This document shows positions 17,436 through 27,832 of a DNA stretch of 64,000 bases, piece by piece. This stretch comes from Jiella soli (GTDB taxonomy: Bacteria > Pseudomonadota > Alphaproteobacteria > Rhizobiales > Rhizobiaceae). A program made the position numbers and the translations under genes. How positions within the stretch are numbered: the first letter of the stretch is position 1; every line of letters begins with the position of its first letter. The notes beneath the pieces were generated by a model. That model saw nothing but the letters and a program-made list of their open reading frames with translations, was not told the origin of the DNA and made no database searches. Location: contig NZ_JAJAVB010000002.1 in NCBI RefSeq assembly GCF_020615385.1, positions 236,265 to 300,264 of the forward strand. Reading direction: 5' to 3'.

Positions 17436-18350
17436 TCACGTGTCCTCGGCCGAGACGTCGGCCCCGCCCTGGCGCCGCGCCGCCTCCCGGATCAGCGATG
17501 CGAGCCGATTGACCGAGGGCGTGCGCGGTTGCCATTTCGGGAAGATGAACACGTAGCGCAGCTCGATCGGCGGCTCGAACGGCCGGATGACCATGGCAGG
17601 CTTTAGGCTGGAGCGCGCCACGAAGCCGTCGGCGATCGCAACGCCCAGGCCGCGGCCTGCGAGCTCGCACGCCACCTGGCCATTCGGCGTCTCCAGACGG
17701 ATCGTCGGCTGGCGGCCGATCTTGCGGAACGCGGCGTCGATATGCTGCCGTACGACCGTGCGCGGGGCGTTGGCGACGAGCGGCATGTCAACGAGATCGC
17801 TGACGTGTACGCGGTCCTTCTGTGCGAGCGGATGATCGTGGCGCATGACCGCGACCGCGCGCACCGCGACCATCGGTTCGACATCGATGACGTCGCTGTC
17901 CAACGGCAGAACGGTGATGCCGAGGTCGAACTGTTCGCGGCCGAGCCAGATCTCGATGTCGAGCCGCGAACGCGAATCGATCGATGCCGTGAAGCCGGAA
18001 TCCTCCTGCGTCATGACCGCGATGGCGTCGGCGAGCAGCGCATCCGTCACATGCGGCGCGGTCAGGATGCGCACGTGACGGCGCTGCCTGTCGCGCACCC
18101 GCTCGGCGGCGTACATCGCTTCGTCGAGCGTGTAGAGCGCGTGCTCGACATGAGCATAGAATTCGCGCGCCTGCTGGGTCGGGACGAGCCGCCTGTTCTT
18201 GCGGGTGAACAACGGAAAGCGGATTTCATCCTCGAGTGCGGCGAGCAGGCGGCTCACCTGCGGCTGGGTCCGGCGAAGGCGTTCGGCCGCCGCGTTGACC
18301 GAGCCGCCTTCCATGAAGGCCCTCAGCGCTTCCAGTCCTTTCAGGTTCAT
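17436..18350 (-). CDS. LysR-family transcriptional regulator
   Basis: The start MNLKGLEALRAFME at 18350 gives the usual LysR N-terminus and a 304-residue protein of family length. The winged helix-turn-helix lies at about residues 16-36 (GSVNAAAERLRRTQPQVSRL). The C-terminal substrate-binding domain includes VRILTAPHVTDALLADAI and a FDLGITVLPLDSD strand. It is transcribed away from the peptide import operon at 18463, with a 112-base shared intergenic region, the classic arrangement for a LysR activator of a divergent operon. Its inducer may be a peptide or its breakdown product; this is inference. Confidence 0.93.
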   Translation of the reverse strand: MNLKGLEALRAFMEGGSVNAAAERLRRTQPQVSRLLAALEDEIRFPLFTRKNRRLVPTQQAREFYAHVEHALYTLDEAMYAAERVRDRQRRHVRILTAPHVTDALLADAIAVMTQEDSGFTASIDSRSRLDIEIWLGREQFDLGITVLPLDSDVIDVEPMVAVRAVAVMRHDHPLAQKDRVHVSDLVDMPLVANAPRTVVRQHIDAAFRKIGRQPTIRLETPNGQVACELAGRGLGVAIADGFVARSSLKPAMVIRPFEPPIELRYVFIFPKWQPRTPSVNRLASLIREAARRQGGADVSAEDT

Positions 18351-18400
18351 CCCGGCCCTTTCATATGCGCTTTCCGCATGAACCGTTACAAACTCCGAAA

Positions 18401-18428
18401 TTGACGCATGGTACAAGCCAGCTAGGCT
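18401..18428 (+). promoter_or_regulatory. Candidate promoter of the peptide import operon
   Basis: TTGACG (18401-18406) and TAGGCT (18423-18428) are 16 bases apart in the interval between the divergent LysR gene and the CocE-type hydrolase. The GAAAGAGG ribosome site at 18443-18450 is 12 bases before the ATG at 18463. Confidence 0.45.
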
Positions 18429-18462
18429 GACTTTTCAACCGTGAAAGAGGTGCGGAGCGAAG

Positions 18463-20334
18463 ATGTCGGATAGTGATGCGGGAACGACCGCATGGCGCGT
18501 GCCACCATCGCGCTACCTGGCAGATCGACCGGTTCCCTATGCCCGACCCGCACGCCCGCGCTCGCTCTATCTGACGATGCGGGACGGCTGCCGCCTCGCC
18601 GCCGACATCTACCTGCCCCAGCCTGCCGGGCGTGAGGAACAGGTCTATCCGACGATCCTCATCCTGACGCCCTACTATCGGCGCTTTGCCTTGCGCGAAG
18701 GTGCGGCCGCGTCGAGCGATCCCTCGCCCAATGCCGCCAAGTACCGGGACTTCTTCGTCCAGCGAGGCTACGCCGTGGTGGTCGTCGACGTGCGCGGGAC
18801 CGGGGCGAGCTTCGGCACGCGGGACTCCTTCCGATCGCCGAAGGAGCGCGACGACTCCCGGGAGATCGCCGACTGGATCGTGGCCCAGCCCTGGTCCGAC
18901 GGCATCATCGGCTCGACCGGCATTTCCTATCTCGGAGCGGCATCCTGCTTCCTCGCCTCGACCGGCCACCCGGCGGTGAAGGCGATCGCGCCGCTCTTTG
19001 CAGTGTGGAACACCTATGTCGACCACTTCTATCCCGGCGGCGTCCTTCTGAACCAGTTGGCGAAGAGCTATGACGACATCATGGTCGGGCTCGACCACGA
19101 CCGCCGCGATATTCTGGCCAGGCAGCCCTATTTCGACAATCCGGATTTCGTCGGGCCGCAGCCCGTCGACGAGGATGGCGATGGCGCGCTGTGCCGGGCG
19201 GCCGTCCGGGAGCACCTCGGCAATTTTCACATGCCGGATTTCATCTCGGAGTTCCGCTTCACCGACGACCGCCTGCCCTACGATCCCTCCTTCGGCGCGC
19301 ATTCCTTCAGCCCGTGTCACTATGCGGGCGGCTTCGAGCGCGATTGCGCCATCCTCTCGGTGTCCGGCTGGATGGACGGCGCGGGGTTTTCCAACGGCGC
19401 CATAGCCCGTTATCTGTCCCTGCCCAAAAACCGACAGCACATGCTGATCGGCCCATGGGATCACGGCGCGCGCACCAATGTCTCGCCCTGGCGAGGCGCG
19501 GTCGTCCCGGACTTCGATGTTCTGGCGGAGGTCTTGCGCTTCTTCGACCATTACCTGATGGGACACGAGACCGGGCTCGGCGAGGAAGCGCCGATCCACT
19601 ATTTCTGCATGCACGAAGAGCGCTGGCACGCGGCCTCTGCCTGGCCCCCGCGAACCGGAACGAAGACCCTCACGCTCGCGGCGAACGAGCGGCTGCAGGA
19701 AGCGCCCTCAGACGCCGGGACGGACCTGGTCGCGGCGGACTTTACCGCCGGCACAGGCTCCTCGACGCGGCACGAGCGGCTCGCGGCGGTGAACACCACG
19801 GACTACTACGGCGACTGGGCGGATCACGAGGCGGCAATGGCCTCTTACGATTCGGACCCGCTGCCGCGCACAGCCGAAATCACCGGTCATCCCGTCGTCG
19901 ACATCTGGCTCACCGCAAATCAGCCCGACGCGGTTCTTCACGTCTATCTCTCCGAGGTCGAGAGCGACGGCAGGATCCGCTACGTGACCGAGGGCGTCCT
20001 GAGGGCGCTTCATCGCCACACGAAGGAGCCGCCGGAAAACCAGAGATGGACCTGGCCCTTCCGCGACTTCAGCCGCGCCGATGCCGAACCCTTGCCCTCC
20101 GGCGAGCCCGCCCGGCTGCGCTTCGCGCTCCTGCCGGTCTCCTGGCGGTTCCAGAAGGGAAGCCGCATCCGGCTGTCGATCGCGGCGGCCGACGCCGATC
20201 ATTACGTGCAACTGCCGCATGGGCGGCCACCCGTCCTCGCCATCCACCGCGGCGGGGATATTGCCTCGACGCTGCAACTGCCCTGGCACGAGGGCAGCCA
20301 GTCATCGCCATCACAAGAGAGGGAAATGCCATGA
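18463..20334 (+). CDS. CocE/NonD family hydrolase (X-Pro dipeptidyl-peptidase-like)
   Basis: The 623-residue enzyme has the S15 alpha/beta hydrolase fold of cocaine esterase, X-Pro dipeptidyl peptidases and alpha-amino acid ester hydrolases. The nucleophile is Ser155 in GISYLG, the acid is Asp305 in GWMDG, and the base is His334 in GPWDHG. The C-terminal third is the PepX_C jelly roll. No signal peptide is visible. Heading a peptide import operon, it most likely cuts acyl, ester or prolyl bonds in imported peptides. The exact substrate cannot be read from the sequence. Confidence 0.92.
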   Translation: MSDSDAGTTAWRVPPSRYLADRPVPYARPARPRSLYLTMRDGCRLAADIYLPQPAGREEQVYPTILILTPYYRRFALREGAAASSDPSPNAAKYRDFFVQRGYAVVVVDVRGTGASFGTRDSFRSPKERDDSREIADWIVAQPWSDGIIGSTGISYLGAASCFLASTGHPAVKAIAPLFAVWNTYVDHFYPGGVLLNQLAKSYDDIMVGLDHDRRDILARQPYFDNPDFVGPQPVDEDGDGALCRAAVREHLGNFHMPDFISEFRFTDDRLPYDPSFGAHSFSPCHYAGGFERDCAILSVSGWMDGAGFSNGAIARYLSLPKNRQHMLIGPWDHGARTNVSPWRGAVVPDFDVLAEVLRFFDHYLMGHETGLGEEAPIHYFCMHEERWHAASAWPPRTGTKTLTLAANERLQEAPSDAGTDLVAADFTAGTGSSTRHERLAAVNTTDYYGDWADHEAAMASYDSDPLPRTAEITGHPVVDIWLTANQPDAVLHVYLSEVESDGRIRYVTEGVLRALHRHTKEPPENQRWTWPFRDFSRADAEPLPSGEPARLRFALLPVSWRFQKGSRIRLSIAAADADHYVQLPHGRPPVLAIHRGGDIASTLQLPWHEGSQSSPSQEREMP

Positions 20335-21872
20335 GACTCAGGACCGCGTTCTGCGCGACGGCCCTTGCCGTCGCGGCATCCTCGCCGGCGCTCGCCGGCA
20401 AGGACGACGACACCTTCACCTGGTCGACCTCGACCGAGATCGGCACCGCCGACATCTATTACGGCAATCTGCGCGAGGTGCTGATCAACGCCTATGCGAT
20501 GTGCGACAGCCTGGTCTATCGGGATCCCAAGACCAACGAATACGAGCCGCTGCTGGCCACGAGCTGGAACTGGACCGACGACAAGACGCTTGAGCTGAAG
20601 CTCCGCGAGGGTGTGAAATTCCACGACGGCACCGACTTCGACGCAGAGGACGTGGCCTACACGCTCAACACGGTCGCCGCACCCGGCAGCGACATGCAGT
20701 TCCGGCTGATCGTCGACTGGATCGACAATGTCGAGGTGGTCGACCCGCAGACCGTGCGCATCCATGCCAAGGCGCCGACACCGGCGGCGCTTGAATATCT
20801 GACCGGCACCATGCCGATCTATCCCTCCGGCCATTATGACGGCGCCCCCGAGGTGCCGGCCGCCGACGGCAAGACGCGCAAGGACTACGGCGCTGTCCAG
20901 CCGGTCTGCACCGGCCCGTACAAGATGACCGACTTCCAGGCCGGCCAGTCTCTCACCCTCGAGAAGAACCCCGAGTATTTCGACGGTTCGCCGAAGGGCA
21001 AGCCGCAGATCGGCAAGATCGTCTTCCGGACGATCAAGGACACGGAGACCCAGATCGCCGAGCTGATGACCGGCGGCATTGACTGGATGTGGGGCGTCGC
21101 GCCGGAGAACGCGGACCTCCTCTCGCAGGCGCCGAACATCGACGTCGTTTCGGCCGCGACCATGCGAATGTCCTTCCTGGCGCTCGACGCAGGCGGACGC
21201 ACTGGCGACACGCCGTTCAAGAAGGAGAAGGTGCGCCAGGCGATCGCCCATGCGATCGACCGCGAGTCGCTCTCGAAGAACCTCGTCGGCGCGGGCTCGG
21301 CGGTGCTGAAGTCGTTCTGCGCTCCGGTGCAGGCCGGCTGCGATACCGATGTGAAGCAGTACGACTACGATCCGGACGAGGCCAAGAAGCTCCTCGCCGA
21401 GGCCGGCTATCCCGACGGCTTCAAGACGACTTTCTACGCCTATCGCGATCGACCCTATACCGAGGCAGTGCTGAACTATCTGCGGGCCGTCGGCATCCAG
21501 ACCGACCTGCAGTTCCTGCAGTGGGGCGCGCTGCGTCCGCACATCGTCGGCGACGACACGCCGATCGCGCAGCTGACCTGGGGCTCGAACGGCATGCTCG
21601 ACGTCTCGGCTTCGACCAGCCACTATTTCGAGTTCGGGCCGGACGACTACGCCCGCGACCCGCAGGTGCGCGACTGGCTGGTCAAGGCGGATTCGACCAC
21701 CGACAAGGCCGAGCGCAAGGATCTCTATTCCAAGGCGCTGAACAGGATCGCCGATCAGGCGCTCTACATCCCGCTCTTCCTCTATGGCCGGACCTACGCC
21801 TACAACTCGGACTTCACCTATCCCGTCACCGACGACGAGATGGCGCACTTCTATCTCGGCGAGTGGAAATAA
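20331..21872 (+). CDS. ABC transporter substrate-binding protein, SBP_bac_5 family
   Basis: The 513-residue protein starts with a Sec signal peptide (positively charged MRLR, hydrophobic core, cleavage expected after Ala22 in SPALAG). The rest is a family 5 periplasmic solute-binding protein, as used for di- and oligopeptides. It shows LREGVKFHDGTDFDAEDVAY near residue 85, GTMPIYP near 160, VRQAIAHAIDRESL near 300 and the closing VTDDEMAHFYLGEWK. Its ATG overlaps the stop of the CocE gene. It delivers substrate to the two permeases that follow. Confidence 0.94.
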   Translation: MRLRTAFCATALAVAASSPALAGKDDDTFTWSTSTEIGTADIYYGNLREVLINAYAMCDSLVYRDPKTNEYEPLLATSWNWTDDKTLELKLREGVKFHDGTDFDAEDVAYTLNTVAAPGSDMQFRLIVDWIDNVEVVDPQTVRIHAKAPTPAALEYLTGTMPIYPSGHYDGAPEVPAADGKTRKDYGAVQPVCTGPYKMTDFQAGQSLTLEKNPEYFDGSPKGKPQIGKIVFRTIKDTETQIAELMTGGIDWMWGVAPENADLLSQAPNIDVVSAATMRMSFLALDAGGRTGDTPFKKEKVRQAIAHAIDRESLSKNLVGAGSAVLKSFCAPVQAGCDTDVKQYDYDPDEAKKLLAEAGYPDGFKTTFYAYRDRPYTEAVLNYLRAVGIQTDLQFLQWGALRPHIVGDDTPIAQLTWGSNGMLDVSASTSHYFEFGPDDYARDPQVRDWLVKADSTTDKAERKDLYSKALNRIADQALYIPLFLYGRTYAYNSDFTYPVTDDEMAHFYLGEWK

Positions 21873-21933
21873 CCCATACGAGAATGCGGGAGGCCCGGTC
21901 CGGGCCTTCCGCTTCCGCCCAACCGGTGCGTGA

Positions 21934-22851
21934 ATGGCAGCCTATATTCTCAAACGCCTCGTGATGACGTTGCTGGTGATCGTGATCACCTCGATCGTCG
22001 CCTTCCTGCTGACCCATCTGGCGGGTGACCCGGCGGCCGCCATGGCCGGCGCCGACGCCTCGCCGGCGGACATCGCCGCGATCCGCGAGACATTCGGGTT
22101 CAATCAGCCTTTGCCGGTGCAGTATTTCGACTGGCTCGGCCATGTCCTCCAGGGCGACTTCGGCCGCTCCTACTACCTGCGCATGGACGTCGGCGAGGTG
22201 CTGGCGGAGCACGCTCCGGTGACCGCCCAGCTCGGCGTCATGGCGCTCGCCTTCGCGCTGCTTCTGTCGATCCCGCTCGGGGTTCTGGCGGCACTGCGGC
22301 CGAACACGCTGATCGACCGCATCGCCCTGTGGATCGCGGTCGCGGGCCAGGCACTGCCTTCCTTCCTGTTCGCCCTCGGCCTGATGTACGTCTTCGGCGT
22401 CTATCTGCGCGTAATGCCCATTTCCGGCGGCTCGTCCTTCGTCCATTTCGTGCTTCCCGCGATCGCGCTCGGCTATTATGCGACGCCCGCCATCATGCGG
22501 CTCACCCGCTCCGGCATGATGGACGTCCTGCAGTCCGACCATGTGCGCACGGCCCGCGCCTACGGCCTGTCGCCCTTCCGGGTCGTCGTGCGCCACGGGC
22601 TGCGCCATGCGATCATCCCGGTCGTGTCGCTCGCGGCCGTCCAGCTCGGCTTCATGCTCGGCGGATCGATCATCATCGAGAGCATCTTCTCGCTGAAAGG
22701 GATCGGCTACCTCGCCTGGGAATCGATCCAGCGGGCCGACATCGAGGTCATCCAGGCCATCCTCCTGGTGATCGCGGCCGCCTATGCGCTGCTGACGCTT
22801 CTCGCCGACCTTCTCAACGCCGCGCTCGACCCGCGCATCCGCATCTCCTGA
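21934..22851 (+). CDS. ABC peptide transporter permease, DppB type
   Basis: The 305-residue inner-membrane protein has the DppB/OppB plan. The first helix begins at residue 8 (RLVMTLLVIVITSIVAFLLT), a large periplasmic loop follows, then five helices with the EAA-type cytoplasmic loop (HVRTARAYGLSPFRVVVRHG) near residue 204. The N-terminal MAAYILKRLVMTL is typical. It pairs with the DppC-type permease that begins 10 bases downstream. Confidence 0.94.
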   Translation: MAAYILKRLVMTLLVIVITSIVAFLLTHLAGDPAAAMAGADASPADIAAIRETFGFNQPLPVQYFDWLGHVLQGDFGRSYYLRMDVGEVLAEHAPVTAQLGVMALAFALLLSIPLGVLAALRPNTLIDRIALWIAVAGQALPSFLFALGLMYVFGVYLRVMPISGGSSFVHFVLPAIALGYYATPAIMRLTRSGMMDVLQSDHVRTARAYGLSPFRVVVRHGLRHAIIPVVSLAAVQLGFMLGGSIIIESIFSLKGIGYLAWESIQRADIEVIQAILLVIAAAYALLTLLADLLNAALDPRIRIS

Positions 22852-22861
22852 GCGAGCCGTC

Positions 22862-23758
22862 ATGGTAGCCCTTTACGAAAGCCCGCCCGCTCCGATCGCA
22901 CAGTCGCCGGGCCGCGTCGCCGTCCGCCGCGCCCTGCGCCACGGCAGCTTCTGGGTCGGCGGAGCGATCCTTGTCCTCGTCATCCTCGCGGCGGTCTTCG
23001 CGCCGCTCCTGACACCCTACGATCCGGCCCTTCAGGATCTTGCCCACCGCTTCGTGCCGCCCGTCTGGACCGAGAAGGGCTCGTGGGACCACATTCTCGG
23101 CACCGACAATCTTGGCCGCGACTACCTCGCGCGCCTGCTCTTCGGGGCCCGCATCTCGCTTCTCATCGGCTTCCTCACCGTCGTCATTTCCGGCACCATC
23201 GGGACGGTCCTCGGCATCTGCGCCGGATATTGGGGCGGCTGGGCCGATCTCGTCATCAACTTCGTCATCACCATCCGCCTGACCATGCCGGTCGTCCTGG
23301 TGGCACTCGTCGTGGTGGCGCTGGCCGGCTCGTCGCTGACCATCCTCATCTGCGTCATCGGGCTCCTCCTGTGGGACCGCTTCGCGATCGTCGTGCGCAG
23401 CGCCACCCAGCAGCTCGCCCGCCGCGAATACATCACCGCCGCCGCCGCCATCGGCAGCTCGACGCCGCGCATCCTTCTCAAGGAGCTTCTGCCCAACATC
23501 ACCGGACCGCTCATCGTCGTCGCCTCGATCGAGCTCGCCCATGCGGTGCTGCTCGAGGCCTCGTTCTCGTTTCTCGGGCTTGGCGTGCAGCCGCCGCTCG
23601 TCTCCTGGGGGCTGATGGTGGCGGAAGCCAAGAGCCAGCTATTCTTCCGCCCATGGATGCTCGCCGTTCCCGGCGCGGCGCTCGTGCTGATGATCTTCGC
23701 GATCAACCTCCTCGGCGACGCCTTGCGGGACGTGACGACCCCGGAAGGAAAGGCCTGA
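22862..23758 (+). CDS. ABC peptide transporter permease, DppC type
   Basis: The 298-residue membrane protein has an N-terminal OppC_N helix (FWVGGAILVLVILAAVFAPLL), then LGTDNLGRDYLARLLFGARISL, the hallmark segment of DppC/OppC. An EAA loop (YITAAAAIGSSTPRILLKEL) lies near residue 190. It dimerises with the DppB-type permease. The gene is 10 bases after it and 2 bases before the first ATPase gene. Confidence 0.94.
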   Translation: MVALYESPPAPIAQSPGRVAVRRALRHGSFWVGGAILVLVILAAVFAPLLTPYDPALQDLAHRFVPPVWTEKGSWDHILGTDNLGRDYLARLLFGARISLLIGFLTVVISGTIGTVLGICAGYWGGWADLVINFVITIRLTMPVVLVALVVVALAGSSLTILICVIGLLLWDRFAIVVRSATQQLARREYITAAAAIGSSTPRILLKELLPNITGPLIVVASIELAHAVLLEASFSFLGLGVQPPLVSWGLMVAEAKSQLFFRPWMLAVPGAALVLMIFAINLLGDALRDVTTPEGKA

Positions 23759-23760
23759 CC

Positions 23761-24785
<1,025 letters not shown>

Positions 24786-24786
<1 letters not shown>

Positions 24787-25772
24787 TGGACGACGTTCTG
24801 GTGATGCGCGGCGTCACGCGCGACTATCCGGTCGGCGGAGCCTTCTCGCGCAAGAAGACGCTGCGTGCCTTGCGCGGCATCGACCTTTCCGTCGGCCGCG
24901 GACGCACGCTCGGCCTCGTCGGCGAATCCGGCTGCGGCAAGTCCACTCTCGCCAAGGTTCTCCTCGGCATCGAGGAGGCGACCTCCGGCACGGTGCTGGT
25001 CGACGGCAGGAAGATCGAAAGCTACGACCGGGTCGAGCGCGCCCGGCTGATCCAGCCGGTCTTCCAGGACCCCTATTCCTCGCTCAATCCGCGTATGACG
25101 GTGGAGGCGATCATCGCCTCTCCGCTTGAGGTTCGCGGCGAAGGCAGCCGCGCCTCCCGCCGCGCCCGCGTGCGCGAGCTTGCCGGCGAGGTCGGCCTGC
25201 CGCAGCATCTCGTCAGCGCCTATCCGAGCCAGCTCTCGGGCGGCCAGCGACAGCGGGTCGCCATCGCCCGAGCGCTGATCGGCGAGCCGAAGATCCTGAT
25301 CTGCGACGAGCCGACCTCGGCGCTCGACGTCTCCGTGCAGTCGCAGATCCTCAACCTCCTGCACCGGCTGAAGCAGGAGCTGAATCTCACGATGATCCTG
25401 ATCAGCCACAACCTCGCCGTCGTGCATCACCTCGCCGACGAGGTGGCGGTCATGTATCTCGGCCAAATCGTCGAACGGGGCGACAGCGAAGCGATCTTCG
25501 AGCGCGCGCACCACCCCTATACGAGCGCGCTTCTGAAGGCGGTGCTGCCGCCGCGACCGGGTTCGCGCCTGCCCGAACTCGGCCTCGAGGCGGAGTTCCC
25601 GAGCCCGCTCGCGCCGCCACCCGGCTGCCCCTTCCATCCGCGCTGTCCGAATGCCGACGGAACGACCTGCCGGGAGGTGGATCCCCCGCAGAGCGGCACG
25701 GACCACCTCTACCGCTGTCACCATCCGGACCACGTGGCGCCCGCGACGCAAGCGGCTGCCCTCACCGACTGA
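24786..25772 (+). CDS. ABC peptide transporter ATPase, DppF type
   Basis: The 328-residue ATPase has Walker [10 protein letters not shown] at residues 46-54, [10 protein letters not shown], the signature LSGGQRQR near 155, Walker [13 protein letters not shown] and [11 protein letters not shown]. The C-terminal HPRCP cysteine motif is typical of the F subunit. The start overlaps the stop of the DppD-type gene (TGATG). With the D-type ATPase it powers the importer. Confidence 0.95.
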
Positions 25773-25782
25773 CGGACATACG

Positions 25783-27810
25783 ATGAATTCGAAGATCGAT
25801 CTCGATGTGCGCGAGCACCGCGCGTTCGCCGAAGGCATGGCGTTCGACGCGAGCGGCCCCTACGAGCGGCTGACGGGACGGGCGACTTTTCGCGTCGATC
25901 CGGAAGCCGAGGCGCAAGGGGCGGTGACCGACATCACGCTTGCGCCGCGCGACGCGGACGGGCTGGTCCGCTTCGCGGCGGATTTCTGCATCCTGAAGCC
26001 CGTCGACCTGTCCCGCGGCAACGGCCGCGTCTTCTTCGACTACGGAAACCGCGGCAACAAGCGCGCCCTGCAGTATTTCAACGACGCCGTCGGCTCGAAC
26101 GATCCGATCGCGCCCGAACATGCCGGCAACGGCTTCCTGATGCGGCGCGGCTACTCAATCGTCTGGCTCGGCTGGCAGGGCGACCTCTATCCTGGCGACG
26201 GACGCATGCTGCTGGACGCGCCGATCGCGACTAAGTACGGCCGTACCATCACCGGCCTCACCCGCAGCGAGTTCATCGCGGTCGAGCCGGGCACGACTGT
26301 CTTTCCGTTGAGTTCGCTCGTCTCGACGCGCAGCTATCCCGCCGCCTCCCTCGACACGACGAAAGCGCGCCTCACCCGCCGCCGCTATGCCCACAGCGAG
26401 CGCGAGGCGATCCCCTCTGACGCCTGGTCCTTTGCCCGTCTCGAACGCGGCGGCGGCGTCGACAACCAGGGCATGGAGACAGCGGTGGTTGCGTCCGACT
26501 GCCATGTTCATCTGCCCGCCGGCTTCGCGCCCGGCTGGATCTACGAGATCGTCTATGAGGCGAAGGACCCGCGCGTTCTCGGCCTCGGCCATGTCGGCGT
26601 GCGCGACTTCGTGAGCTTCCTGAAATACGGCCGCGAAACAGCCTCCGGACATCCGAACCCGCTGCGCGAGGGCGATGCCGGCATCGAACACGCCTATGCC
26701 TGGGGCCGCTCGCAGACCGGCCGCTGCATCCGCGACTTCCTGGATTACGGCTTCAACGCCGACGCAGAAAGCCGCCGCGTCTTCGACGGGGTGATGCCGC
26801 ATGTCTCGGGCGCGGGGAAGATGTGGATGAACCACCGCTTCGCCAACCTCGTCCTCTTGCCGGGCCAGGAGCACGAGAACCACTTCACCCCGGCGGACCG
26901 CTTCCCCTTCTCCTATGCCATGTCTACCGACCGCTTTACCGGCCGCACCGACGGCATTCTGAAGCGCCCGGAGACCGACCCGAAGGTCATCCACACCGAC
27001 ACGGCCTGCGAATACTGGCACCGCCGCGCCTCGCTCGTTCATACCGATACGGACGGCAACGACCTCGACCAGCCGGACAATGTCCGCGTCTATCTCTGGG
27101 CAAGCTCGCAGCATGTCTCCTCGCCGCAGGTGCCGGCACCCGCCAGGGGCATCGCGCAGACCTATTTCAACGTCGTGTCGACCTCGATGTTCTTCCGCGC
27201 CAATCTCGACCGTCTGGACGCCTGGGTCAGCCGGGGCGAGGCCCCGCCGCCGAGCCGCATTCCGCGCCGTGCGGACGGGACTCTCGCGACCTTCGAAGAG
27301 TGGCGCGAGGACTTTCCCGCGATCCCAGGCGTTGCCCTGCCGCGTGGCCCGAGCCGGCTGGAGCGGCTCGACTTCGGCCCGGACTTCGAGCGCGGCCTGA
27401 TCTCGCACGAGCCGCCGGAGATCGTCGCCGGCGAGGACTATCCGGTCCAGATCCCCGCAGTCGACGAGGACGGCAACGAGATCGGCGGTCTGCGCGCGCC
27501 GATGGTCGAGGCGCCGCTCGGCACCTATACCGGCTGGTCGCTACGGCGTCGCGACTTCGGTCACGGCGCGATGGTCGGCATCACCGGCAGCTACATTCCC
27601 TTCCCCGACACCGAGGACGAGCGCGCGCAGACTGGCGACCCGCGCCCCTCCGTCCTGTCGCGCTATGGCACGCCGGACGCCTATCAGGCCGCGATCCGCC
27701 AGGCCGCCGAGGGCCTCGTCGCGGACGGCCTGATGCTCGAGGAGGACGTCGAGCGATGCGTGGCGGCGGCGGCCGACTGGGGCCGGCCGCGCCACGACGT
27801 CCGCCTGTGA
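25783..27810 (+). CDS. Alpha/beta hydrolase domain-containing protein
   Basis: The 675-residue protein fits the large Abhydrolase_10-type family (name from memory). Visible features are an N-terminal beta-rich domain, GVRDFVSFLKYG near residue 273, and the nucleophile elbow GRSQTGR with Ser310, followed by FDGVMPHVSGAG and a NLVLLPGQEHE segment. The ATG at 25783 follows the DppF-type stop by about 10 bases. There is no signal peptide. Located between a peptide importer and a gamma-glutamyltransferase family gene, it is probably an esterase or amidase acting on the imported compound; its substrate is unknown. Confidence 0.82.
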   Translation: MNSKIDLDVREHRAFAEGMAFDASGPYERLTGRATFRVDPEAEAQGAVTDITLAPRDADGLVRFAADFCILKPVDLSRGNGRVFFDYGNRGNKRALQYFNDAVGSNDPIAPEHAGNGFLMRRGYSIVWLGWQGDLYPGDGRMLLDAPIATKYGRTITGLTRSEFIAVEPGTTVFPLSSLVSTRSYPAASLDTTKARLTRRRYAHSEREAIPSDAWSFARLERGGGVDNQGMETAVVASDCHVHLPAGFAPGWIYEIVYEAKDPRVLGLGHVGVRDFVSFLKYGRETASGHPNPLREGDAGIEHAYAWGRSQTGRCIRDFLDYGFNADAESRRVFDGVMPHVSGAGKMWMNHRFANLVLLPGQEHENHFTPADRFPFSYAMSTDRFTGRTDGILKRPETDPKVIHTDTACEYWHRRASLVHTDTDGNDLDQPDNVRVYLWASSQHVSSPQVPAPARGIAQTYFNVVSTSMFFRANLDRLDAWVSRGEAPPPSRIPRRADGTLATFEEWREDFPAIPGVALPRGPSRLERLDFGPDFERGLISHEPPEIVAGEDYPVQIPAVDEDGNEIGGLRAPMVEAPLGTYTGWSLRRRDFGHGAMVGITGSYIPFPDTEDERAQTGDPRPSVLSRYGTPDAYQAAIRQAAEGLVADGLMLEEDVERCVAAAADWGRPRHDVRL

Positions 27811-27832
27811 GGACGCTTTGGAGGGCATGCGC

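Noticed and set aside
20202-21848. A 548-codon minus-strand frame across the substrate-binding protein gene
   Set aside because: Shadow of the clearly real SBP_bac_5 gene on the plus strand.
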